DNA of 64,000 nt from Enoplosus armatus. Lineage: Eukaryota; Chordata; Actinopteri; Centrarchiformes; Enoplosidae. Position numbers and translations under genes: made by a program. Below are positions 15,401-27,700 of the stretch, piece by piece. Within the stretch, counting starts at the first letter, position 1. Every line of letters begins with the position of its first letter. The stretch is from positions 14,156,001-14,220,000 of the forward strand of contig NC_092183.1 of the NCBI RefSeq assembly GCF_043641665.1. Direction: 5' to 3'. Below the pieces are notes generated by a model that saw nothing but the letters and a program-made list of their open reading frames with translations, was not told the DNA's origin and made no database searches.

Positions 15401-17104
15401 TGTTTTCAGGTGGAGAATTGACACATAAAAATGGAAACCAATCTGGGGAGTTTTCAGAGGACTGCACAGAGCATTGGTAATCTGGAGCAGGAGAGACCTG
15501 TCCACCAAAGGGCCCTGGGAGACAGTGGGACACAAACAGCCTCAAATCTTCAGTGGAACAGTCCTGTTAGAGCGAAAGACAAATAAATCATTGTTGATTA
15601 ATACAGAAAGAAATACATTTGCCTAAAATGCATTGTTCTCTTTACAAAAGAATAATAATGTGAGAGATATAAATACCTTGTCACAGCAGCAGCGTACATC
15701 ACATGCTCTGAATATGAGGTCACAGGGACAAGATCCCAGTGGTTGGTACACTTGGTTTGGAATGACTGTGTTATTATCTGAAATGAAGAGAAGAATCGTA
15801 TTTATTAGAAACGTGGCACTCTCTTAAGTGCTTACATCCTTAGCATGAAGGCCTATTATGACATGTTTCATTTGAATTACCAGATCCAGCACCGGCAGGA
15901 ACCAACAGGGCATGTATCTTGACCTGGATCAGCAGTGATGCCTGAGGTGTGCCACCCACACAGGCAGACACCTGAAGGGTCTCCAGGACACACAGTGGCT
16001 TTGGACAACAATCTGTATCTGTCTCATTCTCACCACACAGACGCAGACTTCTATCCAGTCTCAGCTGAACTCGAACTGCAGTCTGGGGCACGAAATGAAA
16101 CAAACATGAGGCATATGAAAAATGGATGTTCATTCTATAATTTCAGCTCCATTAAATTAATTGTGGGAGGTTTTTATCACTATAAACCCTGTCTAATTGC
16201 CTCTAACTTCAGTATTATTTCAACATTATTTGTAAATATGAAGAAAATTGTTGTCCACTTTAAGATTGGCTTTTTACCTTTGCAACCTGCTCCCTTGTGA
16301 GCACCCACTGTGTTACCTCAGCTACACATGATGGAGAACCAATGCTTCCTGTAAAGGGAATCAGACCATCATCAACCACCAAATCTGTCCAAAATCACAA
16401 CAGACTACATAATCACAAGGTAGCCACATCGTTGCCTTCCTTCTCTCTTTTTGTGAGCCTTTTTGGCTCCTAGATATTTCCAAACACCACTCATTTCAAT
16501 AAAAAGCATCACAAGTTCATCAAGTCATTTTCTAGTAGATATTAGACTAAGAAAACAGAGTAAGATGAAAACATAGCGGCAAAAAAACATGGCAAACTGC
16601 TAACTTAGAGGACAAGTCCCATACAAGGAGCTGCTTAAGGCAGAGCATCAGGAAGTCTTTATAGGTTTTACCTGTTGTATTGGATGGAGATACTGTTCTC
16701 AGATTCAGAGAGATGTCCGAGGTGTTTCCGAGTACAAGTGCGGTGACCGTTGGTCCAATTGCAGTGAGATATGACGGCTGGAAAACTGTTCAACACAACA
16801 GCAATATTTTGTCTACTGCTTCACGTATCAGCATCATAAAATGATTTAATAAGTAATTAAACTGACGTAACTTTTAACGTTAGCACGGTGATCTCTTGGC
16901 TAGTTCTTCAGCGTTAGCTAGCTAGGTTTGTTTAGGTAACGTTAGCTATATCAATGCAACGTTAAAACTGGTTGAATCGTGCGTAATATATATTTTATAC
17001 TTACCGACAATGTTTTGAGTGTGAGCCAAGGAAATGAACAGTAAAACATATGTGACCTGGCGTGAAATGGACGGAGGAAAGCTTATATCAGCAACGTTAG
17101 CCAT
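12473..17104 (-). CDS. tctn2: Tectonic-2, ciliary transition-zone protein
   Basis: Member of the tectonic (B9/MKS) complex at the ciliary transition zone, needed for ciliogenesis and Hedgehog signalling (family knowledge). Eighteen coding exons: 17104-17005, 16785-16672, 16384-16278, 16082-15881, 15777-15677, 15563-15364, 15253-15133, 15033-14880, 14771-14691, 14604-14482, 14374-14300, 14204-14106, 13989-13872, 13790-13687, 13510-13363, 13209-13066, 12931-12843, 12582-12473. The total is 2190 nt, 729 aa (human 697). A signal peptide ([14 protein letters not shown]) lies near residues 18-31. The tectonic cysteine block [11 protein letters not shown] then [13 protein letters not shown] residues ([10 protein letters not shown]) lies at about 179-208. 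[26 protein letters not shown] and a single C-terminal membrane segment (about 704-718) follow. The start is supported by an in-frame TAA just upstream. TCTN2 rather than TCTN1 or TCTN3 is chosen from [11 protein letters not shown], the C-terminal match and the neighbouring atp6v0a2. Confidence 0.95.
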
Positions 17105-17546
17105 TTGGTTCTCTTCAGATTATAAAGTCGACATATTTGTAAACTGACGCTGATGTCTTGGCAACGCAGATTTTAAACGAATCACAGCCGAGAAAAGTTC
17201 TTCTTCTGGGGAAACAGCAGAAACAAAGTTATACTTAAACGCACAAGAGCGACCTCATTTGGCCTGGAGTGGTAGATGCACGTAGCTACAGCATGTGTCA
17301 ATGGTGAGATTATGATTTAGAAACTTCAAGTAAACTTCAAATAAAACTATTTAAGAAGGCAGTATTGGGGGGGGGGGGGGCATAATCATAACATCAGAAC
17401 CAGTGAGGCATTCTTACATTTTTATAGATTCACACAATATACATACACATATGGTACCACCTTTATTTAATGGGTCAAATCAGTCTGCCTGTAAAGCAAA
17501 GGCTAAATAGTTAGATAGTATTCACTAATAGAATATGTAGTTCTTA
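17105..17546 (-). promoter_or_regulatory. tctn2 5' flank with X-box-like site
   Basis: Upstream of the tctn2 ATG. GTCTTGGCAAC at 17155-17165, about 50 bp before the ATG, has a perfect downstream half-site (GGCAAC) of the RFX X-box and an imperfect upstream half. The stretch also holds a 14-base G run at 17367-17380. No TATA box is evident. RFX control of transition-zone genes is established in general; binding here is inference. Confidence 0.4.
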
Positions 17547-18483
17547 ATAAGATAAGATAAGATAAGATAGATAATCCTTTATTAATCCCTCAGTGGGGAA
17601 ATTTGCATTGTTACAGCAACAAACAGGATAGTACAATAGAAAAATCAACATATAATAAATAAAAACAATAAAGACCGTTATAAAAAAATCTACTAAAAAT
17701 AAAAAACAACTATAATTTATAAATTTACAAGTTCATATAACGAAAGAAATAGAGGTAAAGGAATTATATCATATGTTATACATATAGTGCAATATTTCAG
17801 TATGTGTGGTCTACTGGGAGCACTGCTGATTGTAGATCCTGACAGCAGCCGGGATGAAAGACCTGTGGTATCTCAGCCTATCACTGAAAGAGCTGCCCAG
17901 TGCTGCCAGAGTGTCCTGCATGGGGTGGGACATGTTCTCCATCAGGGATGATAGTTTAGCCATCATCCGCCTTTCTCCCACCACTTCCACTGAGTCTCAG
18001 GGGCATCCCAGAACAGAGCTGGCCTTCTTAATCAGTTTGTTCAATTTCTTCCTCTCAGCAGCTGAGATGCTGCTGCCCCAGCAGACCACTCCATAAAAGA
18101 TGGCTGATGTCACCACAGTCAAAGAAGGTCTTCAGGAGTGCCCCCTGCACTCCAAAGGACCTGAGTCTCCTGAGCAGATAGAGTCTGCTCTTGCCCTTCT
18201 TGTACAGTGCAATTGTGTTGTCAGTCCAGTCCAGTTTATTGTTCAGGTGAACACCCAGGTACTTGTAAGATTTCAGCTTCTCAATGTCCATTCCCTGGAT
18301 GTTCACTGGTGTGGGAAGGGTGTGCTTGCACCAGCAGGAGTCCACCACCATCTCTTTGGTTTTCCCTGCGTTGATGTGGAGGCGGTTCCGCCGACATCAG
18401 TCCACAAAGTCCGGGGTCAGTTCTCTGTATTCCCTGTCATCCCCATCTGTGATGAGGCCGACAAGTGCAGAGTCATCAGAGTA
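17547..18483 (-). mobile_element. 5'-truncated non-LTR retrotransposon (L2/CR1-like LINE) with tandem-repeat 3' tail
   Basis: Read on the minus strand, the element begins within the reverse transcriptase just after the catalytic region (SDDSALVGLITDGDD near 18480). It continues through RRNRLHINAGKTKEMVVD and YKYLGVHLNNKLDWTDNT, a layout I recognise from teleost L2/CR1-like LINEs. A TGA at 18399-18397 lies in the same frame, and the open frame from 18351 dissolves near 18055, so this copy is dead. The 3' end carries GGGATTAATAAAGGATTA and then about four TTATC units (17547-17570), the short-repeat tail typical of these elements. The exact clade is uncertain. It sits between two divergent promoters. 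Confidence 0.85.
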
Positions 18484-18776
18484 ATATCTTTTCATTATCT
18501 GATTTAATAATTCATTAAAATACCGTATACTTCACTGATAGCTGCATCTTGAATGTGTTTTCTTTTATGATTTGTTTTTACTTTGCTGATACTTAAAAAC
18601 ACATTTTAATTTGGAAGCCTGCCTCTAGGTGGCAGCATGTCACTATAATGCCACGATGACCACTGGTCTAAGAATAGTAGAATTAGAGTTGAATCACGTG
18701 ACCTGAGTGCCAACGTGCTGTCACTGTATCTGACAACATCTGTAGTCTGTAACGTTACAGTGAAGTTAGTAAAACG
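18484..18776 (+). promoter_or_regulatory. Compact 5' flank of the THADA-family gene with TCACGTGA E-box
   Basis: Less than 300 bp separates the LINE 5' break from the ATG. The palindromic E-box TCACGTGA lies at 18694-18701, about 76 bp before the ATG. It is a core USF/MITF/TFEB-type site. No TATA box is evident. An in-frame TAA at 18750-18752 fixes the ATG at 18777 as the first possible start in this exon. Confidence 0.4.
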
Positions 18777-21700
18777 ATGTTGTCGTTTGATGACCTGATG
18801 ACAAGTCTGCAAGAGTGTGTGGTCACCGAGGATCGAGCACCTGAACATGTCAGCCAAACTCTCAGGCTCTTTGTTGATAAACTGTCTGAATCGTCCAGGT
18901 TGGTACATGTAACCGCAGCATGTTTGAGAACAACATGGTGTGATAGCGACTGAATTATTGTGCTTGCATGAACAGGAGTAGTGTGAAAAGATGTAAGGAG
19001 CGCTGTCTAGAGGAGGCTGTCCAGCTGCTGAGACACGTTTCAGAGACACAGCTTCGTGCTTTAGAGGAGAGCCACCTCCTGCTTCTCGTCAGACTCCTCA
19101 TCTCCACGCAGCTGCAGATGGTCAACATCTCCACAGCCTGTCGTAAAGTGGACCAGGTGAACCATACAGTATGTCTGTCCACTGTACGATGCTTAAAACA
19201 CAACGGAATCTCATTGAAACATGTTTGACTTGACAGATGTTGCAACATTTGGCAAAGGTGGACCACCCATTGGTCTTTAGAGAAACCCGTCACTGTTTGC
19301 ACTCCATCGTCCATACTGACCAGGTACAGAGCTCTCTCCTCACTTGTGTTTGTCATATATTTCTGTAACTGCACTGCAGATCACTTTTACCGTGTCTTCT
19401 TTTCAGATACTGTCTTTTGAGGACCTGCAGAGAGGTTGGTGCTGGATAAAGATGATGTGTTATTACAGTGTTTATATTTTATTTTATCAACTGATTCTTC
19501 TTGTAAAAAAACTTTTTTTAGCCTGTATGTTCCTGGAGGACAGCACTGCTGGTCGTGAGGTGTGGCGAGAATCATTCCTGTCCTTGCTGACTAAAGTATC
19601 CGAGTTATTCCCTGTTGTATTGCAACAGGAATCCCTGAGAGACGGACCGCTGTGTTACATTGCTGTCAAGGTACATGAAGAGCAGTGTCTTTCATGAATC
19701 AGCTTATTGCATTCATCACAGACTTGTTGTGTGATGTTTGTTACCGACCTGAGAACTGTGATCTCTGCAGGTGTGTTTGCAAATATTCCAGCTGTTGTCC
19801 AGTGAAGTGGCTCCTCTAGTGTGGGACAAGGAGCACGGGGGCCCAACAGTGCAGCCGATCCTGCAGGCTCTTATGGACATAATACTTGGACAGGTTTTCT
19901 TATTAATTTTAATTAATTCAGAGTCACCTATTCAAAAGAGAGACACGTGTTCGGCTGTTGGCTTTGCTTCGTCTTATCGGTCAGTGCGTCCTGTCTTGCA
20001 GGTCTGCAACAGGGACACTCGTCTTTTGGCAGGCACTGCTGTGGCCATGCTGATCAACACCGCATCAGAGAGCAGAGCTGGAGAAGCTGCTGCCTGGAGT
20101 CTGCTACAGGTCTCCCGCTTAGGTAGGTAACCACCAACACTGCTGGACAAATGGCATGAGCCAGGTATGTACCCATGTGGGTAAAATTAAAATGGATTTA
20201 GTGTTTCTTTTATCCAAAAATGCATAAAAGCTATATATACTACAAATTCATTCTACTGTGAATGCCTGGAGGATCCTGACAGGATAGCTGTTATTCCTGT
20301 TATTCCTCAGAGCCCTGGCTGCTGACTGTCGGTGCTCTCCAGATACAGTGCAGCCCTACAGGGAAGGACGGAGTGGACAGGCTGGCTGTGAGCAGAGGCC
20401 TCCTGACCTGCTGTCGACCTCCCATCTTGCTCAGTTCACACGTGGACGCCACAGAGGTAAATCTAGTTAAAGCTCCTGTCAAAAACATGTTTTACTCACC
20501 GCTGTGCTTGCTTTCATTTCCAAATCCATCATTTCCTTCTTTTCAGATGTGTTTACTGCTGAAAGGTTTGTTTCCTCTGGTCTACGCTTTGTGCAAGGAG
20601 AAGCTGGATTGTCACTACTTTTCCTTTGAAGGTGAGTGATGTCCAGGTTGTTTATTCATGTGCTGTAGTGGCAATATCACCTGTTCAAATATGACATGTT
20701 GTTGCAGTATTAACACTATGGCTGAAGAAAGTTAAAGAATGTCTGGCTGATATCTGGAAGATGACGGGCGTTCGCCTTCTGCCTGATGGCGGCAGCCTGC
20801 AGCAAGAGCTCATTCATATTATCTGGACCAATGCAGAAAGCCCAGTGAGTCAAATTAACATCATTATACTATTGCAATTCAAAACCCTGAAAAAACATTT
20901 AAGTTAAAGGGGGTTTTACTTTTTATATTTTACGGCCAAAAAATGCAGGATATAGTATGCTGCTTGACATTATTCTGATCTGACCGCATACCGTTACTGA
21001 ACAATGCAGTTTTAGCTTTATTAACATTAGCATGTTAGCTAACTTACTTACTTACTGCACTTTGGCAGGTGGAAGGTGTGTCAGACTTTGTGCGCAGTGC
21101 CTTCAGTCTGCTGCTGGACATCTATGAGATGGACTGTGAGCAGTTTTGTGACACAGAGAAGACTCTTTATTTCACTCTACTTCAGCGAATAATCAAACTT
21201 CCTTGGGAAGCCAAAGCCAAATATCATCGTCTTTGTGCCCTACTGCCGTATCTGGGTACTGACATGGTGAGGATGTAACAGTTATTACAGTGTTAATATA
21301 TATTATAATGTAGTCAGTAGTCATGATGACTTTGATGTTGCTTTAATCAATCAGGTGCTGGAGCAATATGCTGAGATACCCAGTCATCTCCTGAAGTGCT
21401 TGGCGACCAATCACCTGTCACCATGTGGATCGGAGCTTTACAAGTGTCTGGTCCAGCAGCAGAGGCGGGAGCTGTGTGAAGGCTCACAAAAGTCTGCCTC
21501 ACACACTGAGCTGGATCTGGCCAATCAGTGGGCGAGACGTTGGCGGCCCGTCCTTCATGAGGCGCTGACGTCTGATGTGACTCTTCTACAGAACAACAGC
21601 TCAACACACTTGTTACCTTGCACCTTTCAAGTCTTCCCCTCCGCCGTGGATCCTCTGCTGGCCTCTCTGGACCCATTCGCCCCGGGTCACCTCCACGCCT

Positions 21701-24700
21701 GGGCCTGCATCATGAGCTCCTATCGAGCCACGACTGGAGTCTCTCCTTGGGCTCTGCAGGGGAGCTCAACTCTCAAAACCCTCCAGCTGGCTCTCGGATC
21801 TGCAGATGACAAAGTCCGTCTTGCTGCTCTCAACCTCCTCTGCTGCAGCCCAAAGACCAAAGACACTCCGACCACGGAGGAGATGTCAATAATGAGGATG
21901 TTTATTCCTCAGAACCTGAACTGTGAGTCCTCGCCTTTTCGCCAACATTTTCAGGCCGCAGTGAAGAAGTTTCTGGTTCGTATCAGAGACGGCTGCTTGG
22001 CACATGTCAGAGGACAGAAGGGCAAAAAGAAGGGAGACGCCTCCCAATCAGAGCCGGCACAGGACATACTGGAGCAGGGAATAGGTGAGATAACTGACAG
22101 CTGCTGTTTTATATTCACAACAATAAACGGTTCTACTGTACAGACAGATTTACATTCATCATGCTGTATTTTGTGGTTTCTTTGAAACTTTATACTATAA
22201 ATGACTTAAACTCTTAAACTGAAGGTATACATTCCTGTATTCCTTACTAATGCTACTAATGCAATGCTTGAATGTTGAGTTATCGATGGAGATATAATTA
22301 CTAATAATTATGTCAATAATAGATACCTACACGGAATACCCAACATTTTGTGGTAATACTACAGTGACACACATAGCTTAAACGAGTCCTGCAATCAGCA
22401 CTTATATATACTTATATATAAGCAAAATGACAACAAACAACTCTCCGAGGAGGCTTAATCACATGTACCCAAACTGAATTTGCACTAAAATGATGAATCA
22501 TTTAACATGTTAAGGGGAACAGTCTCAAGAATCAGGACACGTATAACAGATAATGCCACTTATTATCTGCCTTTGTTGCATTATTTGTATTTGTAATGTT
22601 TGTTTCCAGTAAATCTTTCCTTTATTTTGTCTATTTTCTGGGTTTTTTGTATATCATGTAGGGTTTGTGGAATGGTTGGGTCAACTTCCATACAGCTATC
22701 TGGCACCAGGACACAGTTATCAGAGGAAGAAGACTGCGTTGTTGTTGCTGTCTGCGGTGCTGGAGACCTGCACAGACACCTGGAGCCCAGACAAAAAGAA
22801 GGGACAACCTCCAGGTCAGTTTGGGAAACCAGTGATTGGAAAATGTAGACCAAAAGTACCCAAACAAATGTATTCTATAAACTACTATATTATGCTAGTA
22901 TTATGTATATTATATTACATTATTATATATTATTTTTGCTTGGACTTTTAGTGAGCTTCATGCAATCATTTTTGCAGCGAATATGGGCTCTCTTATTAAC
23001 CGTGCCAGACAAAGAGGACAGTGGGATTTCATCTGCAGGACAAAACAGCTGGTCCTTATCAGCTGTTTAGAAGATTCTACAAATGAGGTAGAGTTGCCTT
23101 AACCTGCCTCATAGGTTGGAGATATATTTTTTATATTTTTTTAATATTTTTAGAGAATAGATAAAGGATTTTTTTTTCTGTTACAGATTCGGGAGCTCTC
23201 AGCTGGGTTATTGTTGAGATTTTTCCCACCCAGTTTTCCAGGTGATATCGCTGCAGTGCTGCTCACGCGAACCAAAGAGCTTCTGTGCAGTCCTCGGGTT
23301 CAGGAGGCTCAGATGGGAGCACTGATGATGAAGGTCCTCCTTCAGAAGTAAGCCTTGCCTCCTACATACGCTTGTTTAGAATTATAAAAGGATTAGCAAT
23401 GATCAGTTGTTGTTCTACCTGTAGATCACAAGACCGGCCTGAGGACCCCGAGGCCTCCTGCATGGTCAAATTCCTGGTGAAGGAGCTGGAGGAGCACTAC
23501 CTGACAGCCCAGGCTGACATGATGCTTGCTGCCAGAACCAAGCCTGTACATGGTGAGACTTAAGAACACCAACATTTACCATAAATTATGTTTAGCTTTA
23601 GAAAATGTTGTTCGGTTCTTTATGTCCTATCACAAATTATGTTCCAGGTGTGCTAACTGCCCTCCAGAGGTGTTTGCTTGAGACGCCCAGCAGCGTCTAT
23701 GACACACTTGACCACAGTCTGACCACTGAGGTGCTAGGCCTGCTGGAGAACATCTCTCTGCTGCTGCTGGGGGTTCTGTATGGAGACCAGGAATCTTGTG
23801 CCACTGAAAAGGGTAATGGAGCAATCCGCAGAAACATTACTGATTTGGCGATGAAGTACACGACATTTCAGATTCATTCATGACACCACACTGTAAATCG
23901 CTCTCTTCGGTCTTAGATGCACCCCCTTCTTTTTGTGATATGGGAAACGCCATCACCTCTCTGATAGCCCAAGAGTCTGGAGGAGGCCAAGGGGATGGAG
24001 AGGAGTGTGTCCTGCTATCTGAGGAGCACAGCCTCGTTCTCACCTGCTGCTGGGTCTCCCTCAAGGTAAAACAGAACCTGAAATTACATTTCAGCTTAGC
24101 ATATTTGGTGCATGTACATTTTTTCTCGGTATTACTTGCTTTCATGTGTTCTTATTAGGAAATAGGCATCTTTTTAGGTTCTCTGGTGGAGACAATTCTC
24201 ACCGAATCCAAACTCAGCAAGTGCCTTCTAACAAAAGAGGATCTAATGAGAGCATCAAAAGTATTCAAGAATATTCTTCTCAAATGCCGTCACTGGGTAC
24301 GTTTTATGAATCCATTTTGAGGCGTTAAGTCTGAATCACCTCAACTCTCGTGTTCTTTTCTGAAAAACATATTTCTCTTCACCAGGGGGCAGTAGAGGGA
24401 TGCTGTGTAGGCTTCACCAAGTTCTGTGCCTCTCTACTGAGCAGCAATGATCCAGAGCTTAGGGATATCCCGGCCCACATGCTGAAACAAGTGAGTGGTG
24501 ATACGCGTTTTTCATTAATAAATGGAGATGCTGGACTACTGGTTTTAGATGTATTTCCCCTCCTATCGCTTTCTAGGGACTGCAGGTTGTGCAGTCCCCT
24601 CGCTCTACATCTGTGACCCGGCGGGCTGCAGGGTTGCCTATGCTCATCCTGTGTGTCGTGTCAGCAGAGGAGGCCAGTAAAGCAAGACCACTGTTAGCCC

Positions 24701-27700
24701 ACAGTATGCAAATCTTACTGGAGACAGCCAAAACCCCTCTACCTGAGAACTGGGACCAAACATTGGACCTGCCACAGGTTTGTAGAAACAGCAACAACAA
24801 TGAGGATATTGGGCTTCATGACAAACAAAGACAGATGCGGTCACATGATTGTCCTCTCCCTTACAGGTGTGTGCGGTTCACACTCTGCAGGCCCTGGTGA
24901 GGGGTTCAGGTCTGGGAGTAGCTGTCCTTCAGTTTGCTCCTGCTGTAGCCATCTTGTCACTCACTCTGCTCAGCTCTCCCTGCTGGGCCATGAGGAATGC
25001 TGCTCTGCAACTTTACAGTAAGGCTGGGCACATTTAGAGCTTTACGTTTGGTCTGTATTTGTAATATAAAGCATTGCATTAGGACTAGGTCTTATCGATC
25101 GTTTAGTCTATAAAATGGCAGAAAATGATAAAAAACACCCATTGCAATTTCACAAAGCCAAATTAACGTAATCAAATTGCATGTTTTGTCAGACCGACAG
25201 TCAAAACCCAAATATTCAGTTATTAGTCATTCAGAGAATCTATTACGATCATAGAAGACAAAGAAATCTAGCAAATACGCACATTTACGTGCTGGAACCA
25301 GTGAATTTTTGACATTTTTGCTTAAAAAATTGAAATGATTTCACGATTATCAAATTAGAAAATAATAATAATTGTCTGTCTTTTGACTAATCGATTAATC
25401 GACTATTTGGTTCAGCTCTGATTAATACCCCTGATACTACAGTAATTAAAATCTGTTTCCAGGTTCTCTGTGCTCACGAATGCTTGGCCAGAGGCCCAGC
25501 AGTGAAGAGGGTGGCATGTCCCCCCTTTCCTTCTTCTTCCACTACCCTGCGCTCCAGCCCTTCCTCCTGGGCGAGCTGAGAGGGGCAGCACAAGACCTCC
25601 AGGGTCCACCTAATGAGGCCAAGCTACACCTCCAACCCTCGCTCTACCCAGTCCTCACTCTGTTAGCCCAGCTCCAGCCTGGAGTCCAAGACTCAACAGA
25701 GTGATTACTGTTTACTTATCACTTGACAGTTTGGTCAGATTAGCTCTTATGATTCTTAATAGAAGTGGTTTTGATCAAGGCCTAAAGTATGTAAGTTCTT
25801 ATTCCAACCAAATGCAAGACCTGTGTATTCAGTAAGAGGCTCACCTTCACCAGTGAAGAAGGAGCTAAGCAAAGAAAGTAACGAACAGATTGCTTGACCA
25901 CTGGTTAAAGGAGTAGTTTGACATTTTGGGAAATGCGCTTTATCGCTTTCTTGCCGAGAGTTGGATAAGAAGACCGATACCACTCTCACGTCTGTACAGT
26001 AAATATTTAGGTGGAGCAAGCTGGCAATTAATAAAGACTGGAAACAGCTAGCATGTCTCTGTCCAAAAGTAACAAAATCCACCACGTTAGTGCGGTGAAT
26101 TGTCATTTTTACACTTCTTACACTACACTACACTAAACAAACACAATAATGTGTTAATTAGTGAGCTTTAGAGTTGGCGGCAGGCAGATTTTGTTACCTT
26201 TTGAGAGTGGTATAAATCTTCTCATCTAATTCTACTGAATATTGTTTGACCAAGTGAATGTCTTCTCTGGTTTTCCTCTGCCAGAACGTTGTCAGACTTC
26301 CTGCCTCCTTTACTCCAGCTGTCTGCCAGTCCTATTTACAGTGTGAGAGTGATGGCCTCTAAGGCTTTGGTTGCCATGACTCCCCCCTCAGAGTACACGG
26401 ACATCCTCATCAAACTGTCTGCTCAACTGCCCAGTCCACAGGAGCGCTGCTGTCACAACCGGCTCCACGGACAGCTGCTGCAGATCAAAGCTATCCTGGA
26501 GAGAGCCCTCTGCACAGACAGGTGAGACTTAAAGGAGCTGTTTAATCATTCATCAAACACTTTCAGGCTTTGAAATCCCGTTTCTATTCCCAGTGCCCCT
26601 TCGGCAGACCTGTGTGAGGTGCTGAGCAGGGTGGAGGCCTCGCTGTGGCTGGTGACTGAAGCCCAACGCTGCCCCCTAGTGAGAGCGGCCTACCTTGGAG
26701 TGGCAGACTCACTAAGAAGATTCTGCTGTGAGACCTACCTGTCAAAGCTCAGTGACGCACTCATGCATGACCTCCGAACACCTCAACGGGAGCTTCAGGT
26801 GTGTGACACACAAGCTGACGCATTCACATAGAAAAGATTTAGGGGGACATTTTAGCTCTTTATTGATAATATAGATATACATAGATAGACAGAAAACATG
26901 GGGAAAGGGTTGATATGCAGCAAAGGAACCAGGGACGTTGCGTTTATATGGTATGTGTCTTAAAGACGCTGAAACCTATTTACTCAATCATAATTTTACT
27001 ATAAGCAACGGGTCCATACGCAAACACAACATTTTCTGCCAAAGTTTGAACAGTTTAGATTATTTCACATGAGACATTTCTGCCTGTGAGGTTTTTTCTG
27101 TGTCAAATATTTCTGTGCACCAATTGTTAATAAAAGTTTATCAAACCACATCATCCACACAGTCCTGATTAAGCAGATTAGCTGAGTTTTACAGCATTAA
27201 ACTCACGTTAAATAAAACTTGTTTACAGAAATGCTCAAGAAAAAATCCCTAAAATCTAAAGTATTTTTCTACAGCATTGACTATTCATGACTAAAAAAGT
27301 AACATCAAATGAATGCAATAGTATTGCAGGGGAACACAAAAGTAGTCTCTCTTCCGGGGCTCCATGTACAAAACTGTTCTAACTTTGACAGAAAATAGTG
27401 CATTCATGTAGGACACCATCCCTCATAGTAAGAAGCTTGAGAAGATTGAGAAAATTAGTTTTCAGGACCTATGAACCAAGTTCTCAGGAGCTACCAGGAT
27501 GCCCCAACAGAAGTCTTTTTTCCTAAAGCTTTATCTATGTCTTCTCTGCAGGTTGGGCTGCCATCCTTCCATCAACAAGCCATCCACTTTCTCTGTGCAA
27601 ATCTAAATTGGGCACGTCAAATCTGGGACATCTTCTCTGCAGTGAGCCCTGATCTGAGGCTTTCATTGGTTACGTGGGTGGTGGATGGGCGGGGTTCGCA

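Noticed and set aside
18100..18507. Plus-strand open frames over the LINE
   Set aside because: They are antisense to the reverse-transcriptase remnant, whose minus-strand reading shows the known protein motifs.
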